NCBI RefSeq assembly: GCF_030813695.1
Contig: NZ_JAUSVA010000002.1
Span: 8,269,501 to 8,333,500 of the forward strand
DNA from: Kitasatospora herbaricolor
Lineage (GTDB): Bacteria > Actinomycetota > Actinomycetes > Streptomycetales > Streptomycetaceae
Reading direction: 5' to 3'
Length of the DNA: 64,000 nt
Position 1 is the stretch's first letter; every line of letters starts with the position of its first letter. The position numbers were made by a program, and so were the translations under genes. Of this stretch, positions 51,966-61,723 are shown piece after piece. Under the pieces are notes generated by a model that had not been told where the DNA came from, did no database searches, and saw nothing but the letters and a program-made list of their open reading frames with translations.

Positions 51966-54167
51966 GTGGCGGCCGACAGGAACGCCGAGGGCATGCGGAC
52001 GCAGCAGGCTGTGTTCGTGGGCCCGCACCAGTTGCTGCGGCTGCTGGGTGCAGGCGGGATGGGGGAGGTGTACCTGGCCCGTTCGCCCGGACTGCGACTG
52101 CTCGCGGTGAAGGTGATCAGGGCCGAGTACGCCGAGGACCCGCAGTTCCAGCGCCGCTTCCAGCAGGAGGTCGAGGCCGCGCGGCGGGTGACCGGGTTCC
52201 ACACGCCGCCGGTGGTGGACGCGGAGCCGCGCGGTCGTCGGCCCTGGATGGCCACGTCCTACCTACCCGCGCCGGACCTCGCCGAGGTGGTCCTGCGGTT
52301 CGGCACCTTCGGCGAGGCGGGAGCACGGGCCCTCGGAGCCGCCCTCGCCGAGGCGTTGGCCGCGATCCACGCGGCGGGGGTGGTGCACCGTGACCTCAAA
52401 CCGGGCAACGTGCTCATCGCGCGGGACGGCCCACGCGTCATCGACTTCGGGATCAGCCGCGCCTTCGACGCCGCGCACCTGACCCGGACCGGCATGGTGT
52501 GCGGCACACCCGGCTACGTCGCCCCCGAGCGGATCGTCGCCGACTCCGCCACCACCGGTGCGGCCGACGTGTTCTCGCTCGGCTGCCTGCTGGTGTACGT
52601 ACTCACCGGCCGCACGCCGTTCGGCAGCGGTGAGTCCGCCCAGGTCAACCGGCGGGTCGTGTACGAGGAGCCGGACCTCTCCGGGGTGCCCGCCACGCTG
52701 CTCGCCCTGGTCGCCTCCTGCCTGGCCAAGGACCCTGCCCGACGGCCCACCGCGAAGGCCGTGCTGAGCGCACTGGCCCCGGCCGATCCGGCGGCGCTGC
52801 TGAGCCCGTCGCTGCTCGCCGACCTCGACACCCGGGAGCGGCAGGCGGAGAGCGATCTGGGCGCGCCGCAGGCCGACCCGCCCCCGCTGCCGGTGCGGAC
52901 TTGGCAGTCGCTCAGCCGCCGCGGCCTGTTCGGGCTCGGCGCCGGGCTCGGCGCGGGTGTGGCCGCCGCCGTCGGCGTGCCGCTGCTGCTCGCCGATCGC
53001 GCCCGGTCGGCCGGTCGCGCGGCGACGGTGGGCAAGGCCGTGGACGCGTGGGGAGCCGCAGCGGCAGGCTCCGGCCCGCCGCCCGCCGCTCCGGCACCAC
53101 TGTGGAGCACTCCGATCAGCGGTCTGACGATCGGCCACCAACTGTCCGTGCTCGGCGCCACCCCGGTGTGGTGGAACCAGGGGCAGGCCGCGACCGGCTT
53201 CGACGGGGCGACGGGGCGTCAGGCCTGGTCCCGGCAGGACGTGCAGTTCTTCCAGGTGCAGAACGACCTGATCTACGGAACGTCCCCGGGCTTCGCGAAC
53301 CTGGTGTGGCTGAACGCCGGGGGCGAGAGCCACCAGGGCCCGCTCACCGTGCCCGCCGATCAGCGCGGCCAAGCCGCGATGAACCTGCGGGTCTTCGGCG
53401 CGGACAGCCGGACGGTGGTGCTCGCCCGCCAGACCTCCCTCACCGGTGGCGGGGTCCTGGCCGGCGCGGAGCTGAGCAGCGGGGCGGTGCTGTGGGAGCA
53501 GGAGATCACCCAGAGCATGGCGGTTGCCATGGCCCACGACATGGAGAGCATGCAGGGCGGTTCGGGCAGCTCGATGGGCCTGGTGGCCGACGGCCGCTGC
53601 TACTACGAGGACAGCGGTGTCATCCACGCGGTCGACCTGCGCACCGGCACGCCCCACTGGCAGGTCACCGGCCTCACGTCAGGGGGCACCGGGACACCCT
53701 TGCGGCTGCTGCGCACCGGCGAACTGCTGCTGATCCTCCGCGGCACCGCGGTCGCCGCGCTGGACCCGGCCACCGGGCAGCAGCGCTGGGCGGCTCCCGC
53801 CGTCCCGCAGGCGGTCTTCGGCTGCGCCCTCGGCGACGGCCGGCTGCTGCTCTCCGGGGCCCAGGGCAGCGCCTACTGTCTGGACGTCACGACCGGCAAG
53901 GGGTTGTGGCACACCACCGTGATGGCGACGACCGGGGCGGGCACAGGCGTCGACTTCCGGACACCGTCGGCCGGGGACGGCTTCTTCGGTGTGCCCCTGC
54001 GTGACGGAACGTCCGGGGCAGCCGTCCTGGACGCAGCCGACGGCACGATCCGCTGGGTGGCGAAGGCCGCCTCCGACGAAGGCCCGTGGACCACCGCGGC
54101 CAAGGGCGGAACGCTCTACTGCGGCTCCGCCACCACGCTGCGCGCCTTCCGGGCAGGCGGCGCATGA
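51966..54167 (+). CDS. Transmembrane Ser/Thr protein kinase with PQQ beta-propeller domain
   Basis: A 733-residue PknB-type kinase. Kinase domain about 20-280: LLGAGGMGEVYLAR glycine loop, catalytic Lys49 (LLAVKVI), HRDLKPGN at 141-148, DFG at 160-162, GTPGYVAPE. Residues about 318-343 (LSRRGLFGLGAGLGAGVAAA) form one membrane helix preceded by a twin arginine. The outer part (350-733) has PQQ/WD-like repeats (FDGATGRQAWSRQD, LDPATGQQRWAAPA, LDAADGTIRWVAKA). It may sense a ligand outside and phosphorylate proteins inside. Start is uncertain: GTG 51966 behind GGGGAGG, or ATG 51993. Its stop overlaps the next kinase. Confidence 0.88.
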   Translation: MAADRNAEGMRTQQAVFVGPHQLLRLLGAGGMGEVYLARSPGLRLLAVKVIRAEYAEDPQFQRRFQQEVEAARRVTGFHTPPVVDAEPRGRRPWMATSYLPAPDLAEVVLRFGTFGEAGARALGAALAEALAAIHAAGVVHRDLKPGNVLIARDGPRVIDFGISRAFDAAHLTRTGMVCGTPGYVAPERIVADSATTGAADVFSLGCLLVYVLTGRTPFGSGESAQVNRRVVYEEPDLSGVPATLLALVASCLAKDPARRPTAKAVLSALAPADPAALLSPSLLADLDTRERQAESDLGAPQADPPPLPVRTWQSLSRRGLFGLGAGLGAGVAAAVGVPLLLADRARSAGRAATVGKAVDAWGAAAAGSGPPPAAPAPLWSTPISGLTIGHQLSVLGATPVWWNQGQAATGFDGATGRQAWSRQDVQFFQVQNDLIYGTSPGFANLVWLNAGGESHQGPLTVPADQRGQAAMNLRVFGADSRTVVLARQTSLTGGGVLAGAELSSGAVLWEQEITQSMAVAMAHDMESMQGGSGSSMGLVADGRCYYEDSGVIHAVDLRTGTPHWQVTGLTSGGTGTPLRLLRTGELLLILRGTAVAALDPATGQQRWAAPAVPQAVFGCALGDGRLLLSGAQGSAYCLDVTTGKGLWHTTVMATTGAGTGVDFRTPSAGDGFFGVPLRDGTSGAAVLDAADGTIRWVAKAASDEGPWTTAAKGGTLYCGSATTLRAFRAGGA

Positions 54168-56290
54168 GCGCGCAGAGCGTCGGCCCCTACCGCGTCCTTC
54201 GGCGGCTCGGCGCGGGCGGCATGGGCGACGTGTACCTGGCCACCACCGACAGCGGACGCCCCGTCGCGGTGAAGACCGTGCAGCCGCAGTACGCCGCCGA
54301 TGCCGAGTTCCGGCGCAGGTTCACCCAGGAGGTGGCGGCGGCCGGGGCGGTCAACGGGGCCTACACCGTGGCGGTGGTGGATGCCGACACCGAGGCGGAA
54401 ATCCCCTGGCTGGCGACCGAGTTCGTCGTCGGCCCGTCCTTGCACGAGGCCGTGAAGCGGCACGGCCCGCTCACCGGTCCCGCGCTGCAGGTCGTGGGGG
54501 CGGGGCTGGTGGAGGCGCTGGCCGCGATCCACCGTGCCCGGATCATCCACCGCGACCTGAAGCCTTCGAACATCATGGTCACCCGGGACGGTCCGAGGGT
54601 CATCGACTTCGGCATCAGCAAGCCGATGGTGGACTCGCTGCCCACCGCGAGCGGTGAGATCATCGGCACCCCCGGGTTCATGTCCCCCGAACACGCGGCG
54701 GGTGAGGACCTCACCCCTGCCAGTGACGTGTTCTCACTGGGCGCCGTCCTGGCCTTCGCCGCCACCGGACGCCCACCCTTCGGCGACGGGCCGGCGGCGG
54801 TGCTGATCTACCGGTCCGCCGAGGAGCTCCCGGACCTCGACGGGGTGCCGCCGGAACTGGTGGGACTGCTGGTGCGCTGCCTGGACCGGGACCCGGCCCG
54901 GCGGCCCGCTCCGGCCGAACTCGCCGCAGCCTTCCGGTACGGTCCGGCGGTCGGCACCGACTGGATGGGCGGGGCCGAGCGGACGGTGCGCCGACGCGAG
55001 CGGGACCTGGACCGGGTGCTGAGGGACCCGAACGGCACCCGGCGGCGCCTGCTCGTCCTCGGCGGAGCCCTGCTCGCCACGGCCGCCACCGGAGGCGCGG
55101 CCAAGCTGCTGTGGCCCGGCCCGGGCGCCGGCGCGCCCCCGAAGGCCTGGTCGGTCACGCTCCCCCGGGCCGGCATGACTCCGGTCGGCTGCGGACCGGC
55201 GGCGGTGGTGTGCGCGGACCGCACCGGAGTGGTCGGCTACGACCGCACCGACGGGCACACGCTGTGGAGCAGCACCGCGGAGACCGGCATCCTCCCGGTC
55301 GGCGACGGCAGCCGGGTGTGGACCGTGGACTCGGCCGGCCTGGTGCAGGCGCGCGACGCCCGCAACGGCACGACGCTCTGGCGTTCGGCCGACACCGTTC
55401 CCGGTGCGCAGTCCCTCGCCCTGCCCATGTCCGGCCTGCTGCTGGTCACCGGCAAGGACGGCGCGTTGCACGCCTACGACGCGACCGGCGGGGACCGGCT
55501 CTGGACCGGCGCCGCGCTCGGCACCTCCTACCGTCTCCAGGGCATGGCCTCGGCGGGCCTGCTGGTCGTGACGACGCTCTCGGACCAGGCCACGAGCGGC
55601 GCGTTCCACTTCACGGTGCTCGACCGCGCGACCGGGCGCCGGCGCTGGTCGCTCGACGCCCAGGACCTGTACACACCGCCGACCGGCGGCCGGCTGTACG
55701 CCTTGACCTCGGACCTGGCTCTCGCCGCGGTGGACGGCCAGGACGGCGCCACCGCATGGAGCCGGCCCACCGGCCTTCCGTCCGCCTCCGCGACGATGTA
55801 CGCCGGCGCCTACCAGGGTTCGCTCTCGCTCCGCGAGGGCGTGATCACCTGCCTGCCGTACGGGACCGCGACGGCCCCGGACGGGCGGGTCGACACGGCC
55901 GCCTTCGATCCTGCCGAGGGCACCCGGCTCTGGAGCGGCCCGCACAGCGGCTCCGTCACCGGGATCGCGGACGCCGCAGGGGTGCTCGTCCTGGGCGGGC
56001 CACGGGGCGCGTCCGGCACCGACCTGCGCACCGGGCGCAGCGTCTGGACCTGGCAGTCGTCCCAGGGCGCCGCCACCGTCCGGGGCTCCGCCGGAAAGCA
56101 GGTCCTCCTCACCGCACCCACCGCCGCCGGCGGGACCACCCTGCAGGCGCTCACCGCCGCCGGCGGCACGCCGCAGTGGCAGCAGACCTTCGCCCGGCAG
56201 CCGGGCGATCCGCAGGTCCTCCTCCAGGACTCGGCCCTGCTGGTCGGCTACGGGGCCACGCTGACCGCCTACCACCTGCCCAGCAGCTGA
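54164..56290 (+). CDS. Transmembrane Ser/Thr protein kinase with PQQ beta-propeller domain
   Basis: A 708-residue paralogue of the preceding kinase, started by an ATGA overlap. LGAGGMGDVYLATT, Lys37, HRDLKPSN 129-136, DFG 148-150, GTPGFMSPEH. Membrane helix about 295-317 (RRRLLVLGGALLATAATGGA), again preceded by arginines. Outer PQQ repeats include YDRTDGHTLWSSTA, RDARNGTTLWRSAD, YDATGGDRLWTGAA, LDRATGRRRWSLDA. All catalytic residues are present. The two kinases probably arose by tandem duplication and may act together. Confidence 0.9.
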   Translation: MSAQSVGPYRVLRRLGAGGMGDVYLATTDSGRPVAVKTVQPQYAADAEFRRRFTQEVAAAGAVNGAYTVAVVDADTEAEIPWLATEFVVGPSLHEAVKRHGPLTGPALQVVGAGLVEALAAIHRARIIHRDLKPSNIMVTRDGPRVIDFGISKPMVDSLPTASGEIIGTPGFMSPEHAAGEDLTPASDVFSLGAVLAFAATGRPPFGDGPAAVLIYRSAEELPDLDGVPPELVGLLVRCLDRDPARRPAPAELAAAFRYGPAVGTDWMGGAERTVRRRERDLDRVLRDPNGTRRRLLVLGGALLATAATGGAAKLLWPGPGAGAPPKAWSVTLPRAGMTPVGCGPAAVVCADRTGVVGYDRTDGHTLWSSTAETGILPVGDGSRVWTVDSAGLVQARDARNGTTLWRSADTVPGAQSLALPMSGLLLVTGKDGALHAYDATGGDRLWTGAALGTSYRLQGMASAGLLVVTTLSDQATSGAFHFTVLDRATGRRRWSLDAQDLYTPPTGGRLYALTSDLALAAVDGQDGATAWSRPTGLPSASATMYAGAYQGSLSLREGVITCLPYGTATAPDGRVDTAAFDPAEGTRLWSGPHSGSVTGIADAAGVLVLGGPRGASGTDLRTGRSVWTWQSSQGAATVRGSAGKQVLLTAPTAAGGTTLQALTAAGGTPQWQQTFARQPGDPQVLLQDSALLVGYGATLTAYHLPSS

Positions 56291-56316
56291 CCCGCCTCCG
56301 AAAGGTTCACCACGAG

Positions 56317-57120
56317 ATGGCCGACATCGAGGACACACCGCCCGCGACGCAGCCGCTGCCGACCGCCGCGGCCACCCGCCTCCTGCCCGGGCAGCCCACC
56401 CCGGCCACCCTCCCCGACCCGGCGGACCTGCGCCCCGCCGGCCCCGCACGACGGTGGACCTGGCTGCTCGGCGGCCTCACCGCCGGGGCCGGCGCCGTCG
56501 CCCTCACCCTGAGCCTGGTGGCCAACCTCGTCGACCCGGCGCCGACCGCCACGCCGACCGCCGCGGTGACCACTGCGGCGACCGTCCCCGGCGGGCCGCC
56601 GGCCTCCTCCGGTCCGGCCGGCCCGGCCACCGCGGACTACACCACGCTGGTCGACGGCTGTGCGCTGCTGCGCCCCGAGACGGTCGAGCGCTACATCAAG
56701 GGAGGCACCTGCACCGCGCCGACCCCCGTCGGTGGTGCGACCTCGTCGAGGGGGATGTGGACGAGCAAGGACTCCGGCTACGTCGACGCGCAGGTCGGCG
56801 TCATGCTGTCCCCGCTCGCGGTGAGCCTCTACCAGCAGATGCTGACCACCGGCCGGACCACGGCGACCGGCACCGGTGCGAAGATCACCGACGACCGGGC
56901 CGTTCCCGGCCTCGGCGACCAGGCGACCCTGCTCTACATCTCCTACAGCGGCTTCGGCCACGTGGACCTCACGGCGGTCCGGCACAACGCGCTCGTCACC
57001 GTCAGGTACTCCGCGTCCACCCACTCCGGCCCGGCCCTCAAGGACGTGCCCGGTGACACCGCCGAGGCCGCCGCCATCGCCTGTGCCAAGGACGTACTCG
57101 GCACCCTCACCACTTCGTGA
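56317..57120 (+). CDS. Single-pass membrane protein with extracellular domain, unknown function
   Basis: A 267-residue protein. Pro/Thr/Ala-rich cytoplasmic tail of about 45 residues, one membrane helix (WLLGGLTAGAGAVALTLSLV), a Thr/Pro linker, then a domain starting DYTTLVDGCALLRPETVERY. That opening (CxLLxxxxVxxxI) and its two cysteines resemble DUF3558-like secreted domains, without proof. It follows the kinases by 26 bp with AAAGG upstream, so it may be their substrate or partner. Confidence 0.75.
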   Translation: MADIEDTPPATQPLPTAAATRLLPGQPTPATLPDPADLRPAGPARRWTWLLGGLTAGAGAVALTLSLVANLVDPAPTATPTAAVTTAATVPGGPPASSGPAGPATADYTTLVDGCALLRPETVERYIKGGTCTAPTPVGGATSSRGMWTSKDSGYVDAQVGVMLSPLAVSLYQQMLTTGRTTATGTGAKITDDRAVPGLGDQATLLYISYSGFGHVDLTAVRHNALVTVRYSASTHSGPALKDVPGDTAEAAAIACAKDVLGTLTTS

Positions 57121-57401
57121 ACCCGGCGCTCGACCTGCACCGGCACCGGCGCCGGTTCCGCACGGCCGCACCCAGCCGATCGAGCAGGCCGCCCGGACCA
57201 CGGACCAGGAGCAGCTGCCGCAGGATCCGGACCGTGTCCGGGTGATCCGCCGAGTGGGGTCCCACGGCGGCTGGCCCGGCCGGCCCCCACAACGCGTTCG
57301 GTCGCGGCCGTCTCCGCTGTCCGCCGGCTCTGGGCGCCGGGAGCTTCCGGGCGCAGGTCCCGCCGGCGGACGTGCCGCCGGGGGGTCCGGTCCCCTCCTC
57401 T

Positions 57402-60107
57402 TCACGCCCGGGCCTCGTCAGGGGCGGGGAGTGGCTGCTCCGCCCAGATGATCTTGCCTTGCGAGGTGTACCTGGTGCCCCAGCGCTCGGTGAGCTGGGC
57501 CACCAGGAAGAGCCCGCGGCCGCCCTCGTCCGTCGTCGCCGCGTACTTCAGGTGCGGGGAGGTGCTGCTGCCGTCGGTGACCTCGCAGATCAGGCTGCGG
57601 TCGCGCAGCAGCCTCACCCGCACCGGCGGGGAGCCGTAGCGGATGGCGTTGGTGACCAGTTCGCTGAGAACCAGTTCGGTGCCGAACGTCAGATCGGCCA
57701 GGTCCCACCGGTCCAGCGTCGCGGTGATCCACGCACGCACGTCGGCGACGGCGGCCGGATCGGACGGGACCTCGCGCTCGGCGATCCGGTCGGCGTCGAG
57801 CACCCGGGTCTTCGCGATCAGCAGTGCGACGTCGTCCTGCGGCCGTTCGGGCAGCAGGGCGTCGAGGACGGCCCGGCAGTTCTCCTCGGGCTGCCGGTCG
57901 CGGTGCGAGAGCGCCTCGCGCAGCAGCTCCATGCCGACGTCGAAGTCGCGGGTGCGCTCCTCGATCAGGCCGTCCGTGTAGAGCACGATCTGGGTGCCTT
58001 CGGCCAGACGCACCTGCGTCGTCTCGAACGGCATGCCGCCCACCCCCAGCGGGGGGCCGACGGGGAGCTCGGGGAAGACGACGCCGCCGTCGAGCCCGAC
58101 CAGCGCGGGCACGGGGTGTCCCGCCGTCGCGATGGTGCAGAGCCGGGAGACCGGGTCGTAGATCGCGTACAGGCAGGTGGCCCCGGTGACGCCCGTCCCG
58201 GTACCGCTGTCGCTCTCCTCCTGGTCGATGCGGTTCACCAGCTCGTCCAGGTGACCGAGCAGCTCGTCCGGGGGGAGGTCGAGGGTGGAGAAGTTGTGCA
58301 CGGCGGTGCGCAGGCGCCCCATGGTGGCCGCGGCGTGCAACCCGTGACCGACGACGTCGCCCACGACGAGGGCGACCCGACTGCCGGGCAGCGGAATCAC
58401 GTCGAACCAGTCGCCGCTGACTCCGGACTGTGCGGGCAGGTAGCGGTGCGCGACGTCGAGAGCACTCTGCTCCGGCAGGGCGCGCGGCAGCAGGCTGCGC
58501 TGCAGGGTCACGGCCATCGCGTGCTCGCGGGTGTAGCGGCGGGCGTTGTCGATGCTGACCGCGGCCCGTGCGACCAGTTCCTCGCCCAGCGAGCGGTCCC
58601 CGTCGTCGAACGGCCCGGGCTTGCGCGACCGCCAGAAGTTGGCGACGCCCAGGATGATGCCACGCGCGGTCACCGGAATGGTGAGGAGCGAGTGGACGCC
58701 GTGGTCGACGATCCGCCGCGTCCATTCCGGGTCCTGGGCCTGCCAGCCGTGGGCGACCGACAGGTCGGGCACCACCTGCGACCGGCCGCTGCCGAAGCCC
58801 TGGGCCTGAGGGGTCGAAGGGACGAAGTCGATCAGCTTGCCGCGCGGGTAGAAGGGATGGTCCTCCTGGATCCCGCTGACCGCGACCCGGCGCAGGTCCA
58901 GCCTGGTGCCGCTCGGCTCGTCGCCGTGCAGGACGGGGTCGGCGAGGTCGACGGTGACGAAGTCCGCGAAGCCGGGAACGGCGAGCCCGGCCAGCTCCTC
59001 GGCCGTGCGCACGACGTCGAGCGACGTACCGATGCCGATCCCGGCCTCGTAGAGGAGGGCGAGGCGGCTGCCGGCCACCTCGGCCTTGCCGGCCAGCGCG
59101 AGGAGTTCCGTGGAGTCACGGATCGTCGCGACCGTCCCCATCGAACCGCCGTGCCGGTCGGTCGGCCGCTGGTTCACCACGAGCAACCGGCCGGTGGCCC
59201 GGTGCACCTCGTCCGTGGCCACCCGGCCCGAGAGCAGCAGCTCCTCGGTGTCGGGGTCGAGACCCCGCAGCTCGCCCAGGTACCGGCCCTCCGCGTCGGC
59301 CGGCAGTCCGAGCAGCTCCCTCGCCTCGTCGTTCGCGAGGAGCAACCGCTTGTCCTGCCCGACGATGACCACGCCCTCCCGGACGGCGTGCAGGACGGCG
59401 TTGTGGTGCTCGTACATGCGGGTCATCTCGGCCGGGCCCAGGCCGCGCGTCTGGCGCTTGAGCCGCCTGGCGACCAGGGCGGTCCCGGTCGTGGCCACCG
59501 CGAGGGCGGCTGCGCCGGTGCCGAGAATGACGGGCAGCTGCCGGTTGCCGGCCGAGGCGACGTTCTTGACCTTGAGCCCGGCCGACACCAGACCCACGAC
59601 CGACCCGTCGGGGGCCTTGACGGGCACCACCGCCTGGACCTCGTGGCCGAGCGGGCCGTGCACGCTCTCGGTGTAGACCTGGCCGGCCAGCGAGGGGCCG
59701 ATGGTTCCGACGAACTGTTTGCCGATCCGGTCGGGCAACGGGTGCGTGTACCGGATCCCGTGGGTGTCCATGACCACGATGAAGTCCACCCCGGCCTGCT
59801 GGCGCGTCTCCTCCGTCAAGGGCTGGAGCACCGCCGTCGGCGACGGGGACTTCAGTGCTTCGCGGAGGCCGGGGGAGTGCGCGAAGGTCTCCGCGACGGC
59901 GACCGAACGATTTCGGGCCTCGGCGTCGCTGGCGTGCCGCGACTCCAGGACCAGCGCCAGGATCGCCCCGAGGACGAGCAGCACCACCACCACGACCTGC
60001 AGCACGAAGACCTGGCCGGCAACGCTCCGAGGAGTCTTCCCGAGAGGATTCTTCGCCGCCAGCGACCGCTTCGATACGGTTCGGACTCGGTCGGGCTGTT
60101 CGACCAT
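57402..60107 (-). CDS. SpoIIE-family PP2C phosphatase with Cache, PAS, GAF and HATPase domains
   Basis: A 901-residue membrane regulator. Helix about 33-54 (VFVLQVVVVVLLVLGAILAL), an outer Cache-type sensor (GVDFIVVMDTHGIRYTHPLP, VVGLVSAGLKVKNV), second helix about 188-212, a PAS domain (LHAVREGVVIVGQDKRLLLA), a GAF domain (ALLYEAGIGIGTSLDVVRTA), the PP2C/SpoIIE domain (SGDWFDVIPLPGSRVALVVG, DVVGHG, PQDDVALLIA) and a C-terminal anti-sigma-type histidine-kinase ATPase (LVLSELVTNAIRYGSPP, DEGGRGLFLV). The combined phosphatase and ATPase suggest control of an anti-anti-sigma/anti-sigma switch in response to an external ligand. It is convergent with the kinase operon. Confidence 0.93.
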   Translation of the reverse strand: MVEQPDRVRTVSKRSLAAKNPLGKTPRSVAGQVFVLQVVVVVLLVLGAILALVLESRHASDAEARNRSVAVAETFAHSPGLREALKSPSPTAVLQPLTEETRQQAGVDFIVVMDTHGIRYTHPLPDRIGKQFVGTIGPSLAGQVYTESVHGPLGHEVQAVVPVKAPDGSVVGLVSAGLKVKNVASAGNRQLPVILGTGAAALAVATTGTALVARRLKRQTRGLGPAEMTRMYEHHNAVLHAVREGVVIVGQDKRLLLANDEARELLGLPADAEGRYLGELRGLDPDTEELLLSGRVATDEVHRATGRLLVVNQRPTDRHGGSMGTVATIRDSTELLALAGKAEVAGSRLALLYEAGIGIGTSLDVVRTAEELAGLAVPGFADFVTVDLADPVLHGDEPSGTRLDLRRVAVSGIQEDHPFYPRGKLIDFVPSTPQAQGFGSGRSQVVPDLSVAHGWQAQDPEWTRRIVDHGVHSLLTIPVTARGIILGVANFWRSRKPGPFDDGDRSLGEELVARAAVSIDNARRYTREHAMAVTLQRSLLPRALPEQSALDVAHRYLPAQSGVSGDWFDVIPLPGSRVALVVGDVVGHGLHAAATMGRLRTAVHNFSTLDLPPDELLGHLDELVNRIDQEESDSGTGTGVTGATCLYAIYDPVSRLCTIATAGHPVPALVGLDGGVVFPELPVGPPLGVGGMPFETTQVRLAEGTQIVLYTDGLIEERTRDFDVGMELLREALSHRDRQPEENCRAVLDALLPERPQDDVALLIAKTRVLDADRIAEREVPSDPAAVADVRAWITATLDRWDLADLTFGTELVLSELVTNAIRYGSPPVRVRLLRDRSLICEVTDGSSTSPHLKYAATTDEGGRGLFLVAQLTERWGTRYTSQGKIIWAEQPLPAPDEARA

Positions 60108-60423
60108 GTGTCATTGATAACACCGTGGCGAGGGCGACCACGAAGCGTAGGCGCGCTCCTTCGAGGGCGGCCCGGCCGGAATCGCGAGATCGTGCCGCCG
60201 GTTCCGACGGGAGCTGCGACCCGCAGGTGTCCGACGATCCACGAGCGTCCGGGCACGCCCGGACCCGGCCCCGGTGGGGGACTCGTCCTCCTCGCCACCC
60301 GGCGCGCCGACACGCCGTCTCCGTTCGCACAAATATTCGAACATCCATTACCGTGGAAGGCCGCCCACTACGCGACCCACCGGGCGCCCCGTGAGGCGGC
60401 CGTGGTTGTGAAGGAGGATGCAG
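60108..60423. other. Divergent gap, no gene recognised
   Basis: Includes an AT-richer patch at about 60325-60355 with GTTCG-N10-CGAAC, a possible promoter or operator for the gene at 60424. Confidence 0.4.
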
Positions 60424-60744
60424 ATGCCTGACCCCATGAGCGCCGGGGAGGACGGCGAGCGGCCGGTCGAGCCGTCCTGGCCGTCCTGGCTGCCGGAGCT
60501 GGAGGAGTGGCTGTCCGTAGCCGATGCGGACGAGGGCCGGCCCGGCGAGGACCCGGGCGTCCTGGAGCTGATCGGCGGGCCCCTCGACGGAGCCTTCGTC
60601 GACGCGGCGTTGCTGTGCGCGGAGGAACGCGAACAGGGCCTCGCCCTCACCTGCCCCGGCTGCGGCTACCCCCGCGGCCGGTCCCTCTACGACCCCGTAC
60701 CCGGCCGGCCCGGAGCCCTGCGCTGGGCCGGCGACATCCCCTGA
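60424..60744 (+). CDS. Small acidic protein with CPGC motif
   Basis: A 106-residue protein, tryptophan- and glutamate-rich in its first half (PSWPSWLPELEEWLSVADAD). It ends with LTCPGCGYPRGRSLYDPVPG, a single CxxC that could bind metal or iron-sulfur. GAAGGAGG lies 5 nt upstream of ATG 60424; the earlier ATG at 60418 overlaps that box. No family recognised. Confidence 0.6.
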   Translation: MPDPMSAGEDGERPVEPSWPSWLPELEEWLSVADADEGRPGEDPGVLELIGGPLDGAFVDAALLCAEEREQGLALTCPGCGYPRGRSLYDPVPGRPGALRWAGDIP

Positions 60745-60749
60745 CGAAC

Positions 60750-61050
60750 ACCGGCGGGTGCCCGGATCGGTCGGCGCGGGGAAGGAGGTCTCGGCGCCGC
60801 CGGCGATGGTCGGGTGTCGAAGGCCCGGGGAGCGGTCCCGGTGGCGGTGATGGTGTGCGGCGTGCGGTCCTCGTTGACGACGGTGACCGTGGTCCCCGGG
60901 GCGACCGTCAGTTCCTGGGGCCGGAAGGTGAAGTCCGGCGAAGTCCGCGAGGCCGGTCCGGGTCATCCGCAGCGCGTCGCTGTTCAAGTCCTGCCACTGC
61001 TCGCCGAGTTCTTCGAGAAGTCGGGTGTCGATGCGCTGTTCGCCCGTCAT
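60750..61050 (-). pseudogene. Cupredoxin-domain relic
   Basis: One minus-strand frame reads DFTFRPQELTVAPGTTVTVV then NEDRTPHTITATGTAPRAFD; another continues TIAGGAETSFPAPTDPGTRR. Together they match the plastocyanin-like fold (FxPxxLTVxxGTTVTVVNxDxxPHTVT...FDTGTIAGG), with one copper histidine (PH). A frameshift after AFD and the loss of the C-terminal HC...M copper ligands show decay. A frame from ATG 61050 (MTGEQRIDTRLLEELGEQWQ) leads into it and may be an unrelated N-terminus. Confidence 0.65.
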
Positions 61051-61232
61051 GCCCCCTTGAGGGTTTGGCGCCCCCTACGATCATTTCGCATCGGGAGCCC
61101 GGGGCCGGGCAGGAGGCGCCTGCACCCCGTTCGCCCCGGCACCGAGAAGGCCGCCTGCATGACCGGGCCTTCCATGGGTCCGAAGGAGCTGACGGTGCAA
61201 TCGGCGGCGCACTGCCGCGGGGCGCGTAACCG

Positions 61233-61457
61233 GTGAGGGCCGAGCGGCGTTCATCCGATGTGACGAACCCCCCTCAGGCCGCGGCCCTCGCGCGGCTCTT
61301 CCACCGCCCGATCCCCAAGCTCCCGGACCGCCTCGCGCGCCGCCTGAACCGGGCGGCGGCGCGGCTGGACAGGGCACTGAACCGGCTGATCACGGCGAAC
61401 GTCGACGGAGCGCTGCGGCGAGCCATGGGCGAGCCGGACACCACCGGTAGCGGCTGA
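61233..61457 (+). CDS. Small basic helical protein, hypothetical
   Basis: A 74-residue frame (or about 65 residues from a GTG near 61260) dominated by an arginine/alanine helix: LARLFHRPIPKLPDRLARRL, NRAAARLDRALNRLITANVD. No ribosome site of note and no family recognised; it could be spurious in this GC-rich DNA. Confidence 0.3.
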   Translation: MRAERRSSDVTNPPQAAALARLFHRPIPKLPDRLARRLNRAAARLDRALNRLITANVDGALRRAMGEPDTTGSG

Positions 61458-61723
61458 CGACGCGGCGGCGGTCAGGCGGGTGGTCCGGCGTCGTCGGGGC
61501 CGACGTCGAGGTGGTCGACGACCAGGTGCGGCACATCGTGAGCCCGGCTCGGGCCGTGGCCGGGGCCTCCGGCCATGTGCGGGTGCGGGTGCGGGTGCGT
61601 GCCGGGTTCTACGGTGGGACGGCAGCACCAGAGCGGTCCGGGGCCGATCCGCGGCCCGTCGACTCGGCCCGCGACGTCGCCGGTCGACGGCCCGCGCCTG
61701 CGAAGACGGCCCGCCCCGGCCGG

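Noticed and set aside
57372..60431. Open frame of 1,019 codons antisense to the SpoIIE phosphatase
   Set aside because: Shadow of the phosphatase; low-complexity Gly/Val/Arg/Asp translation.
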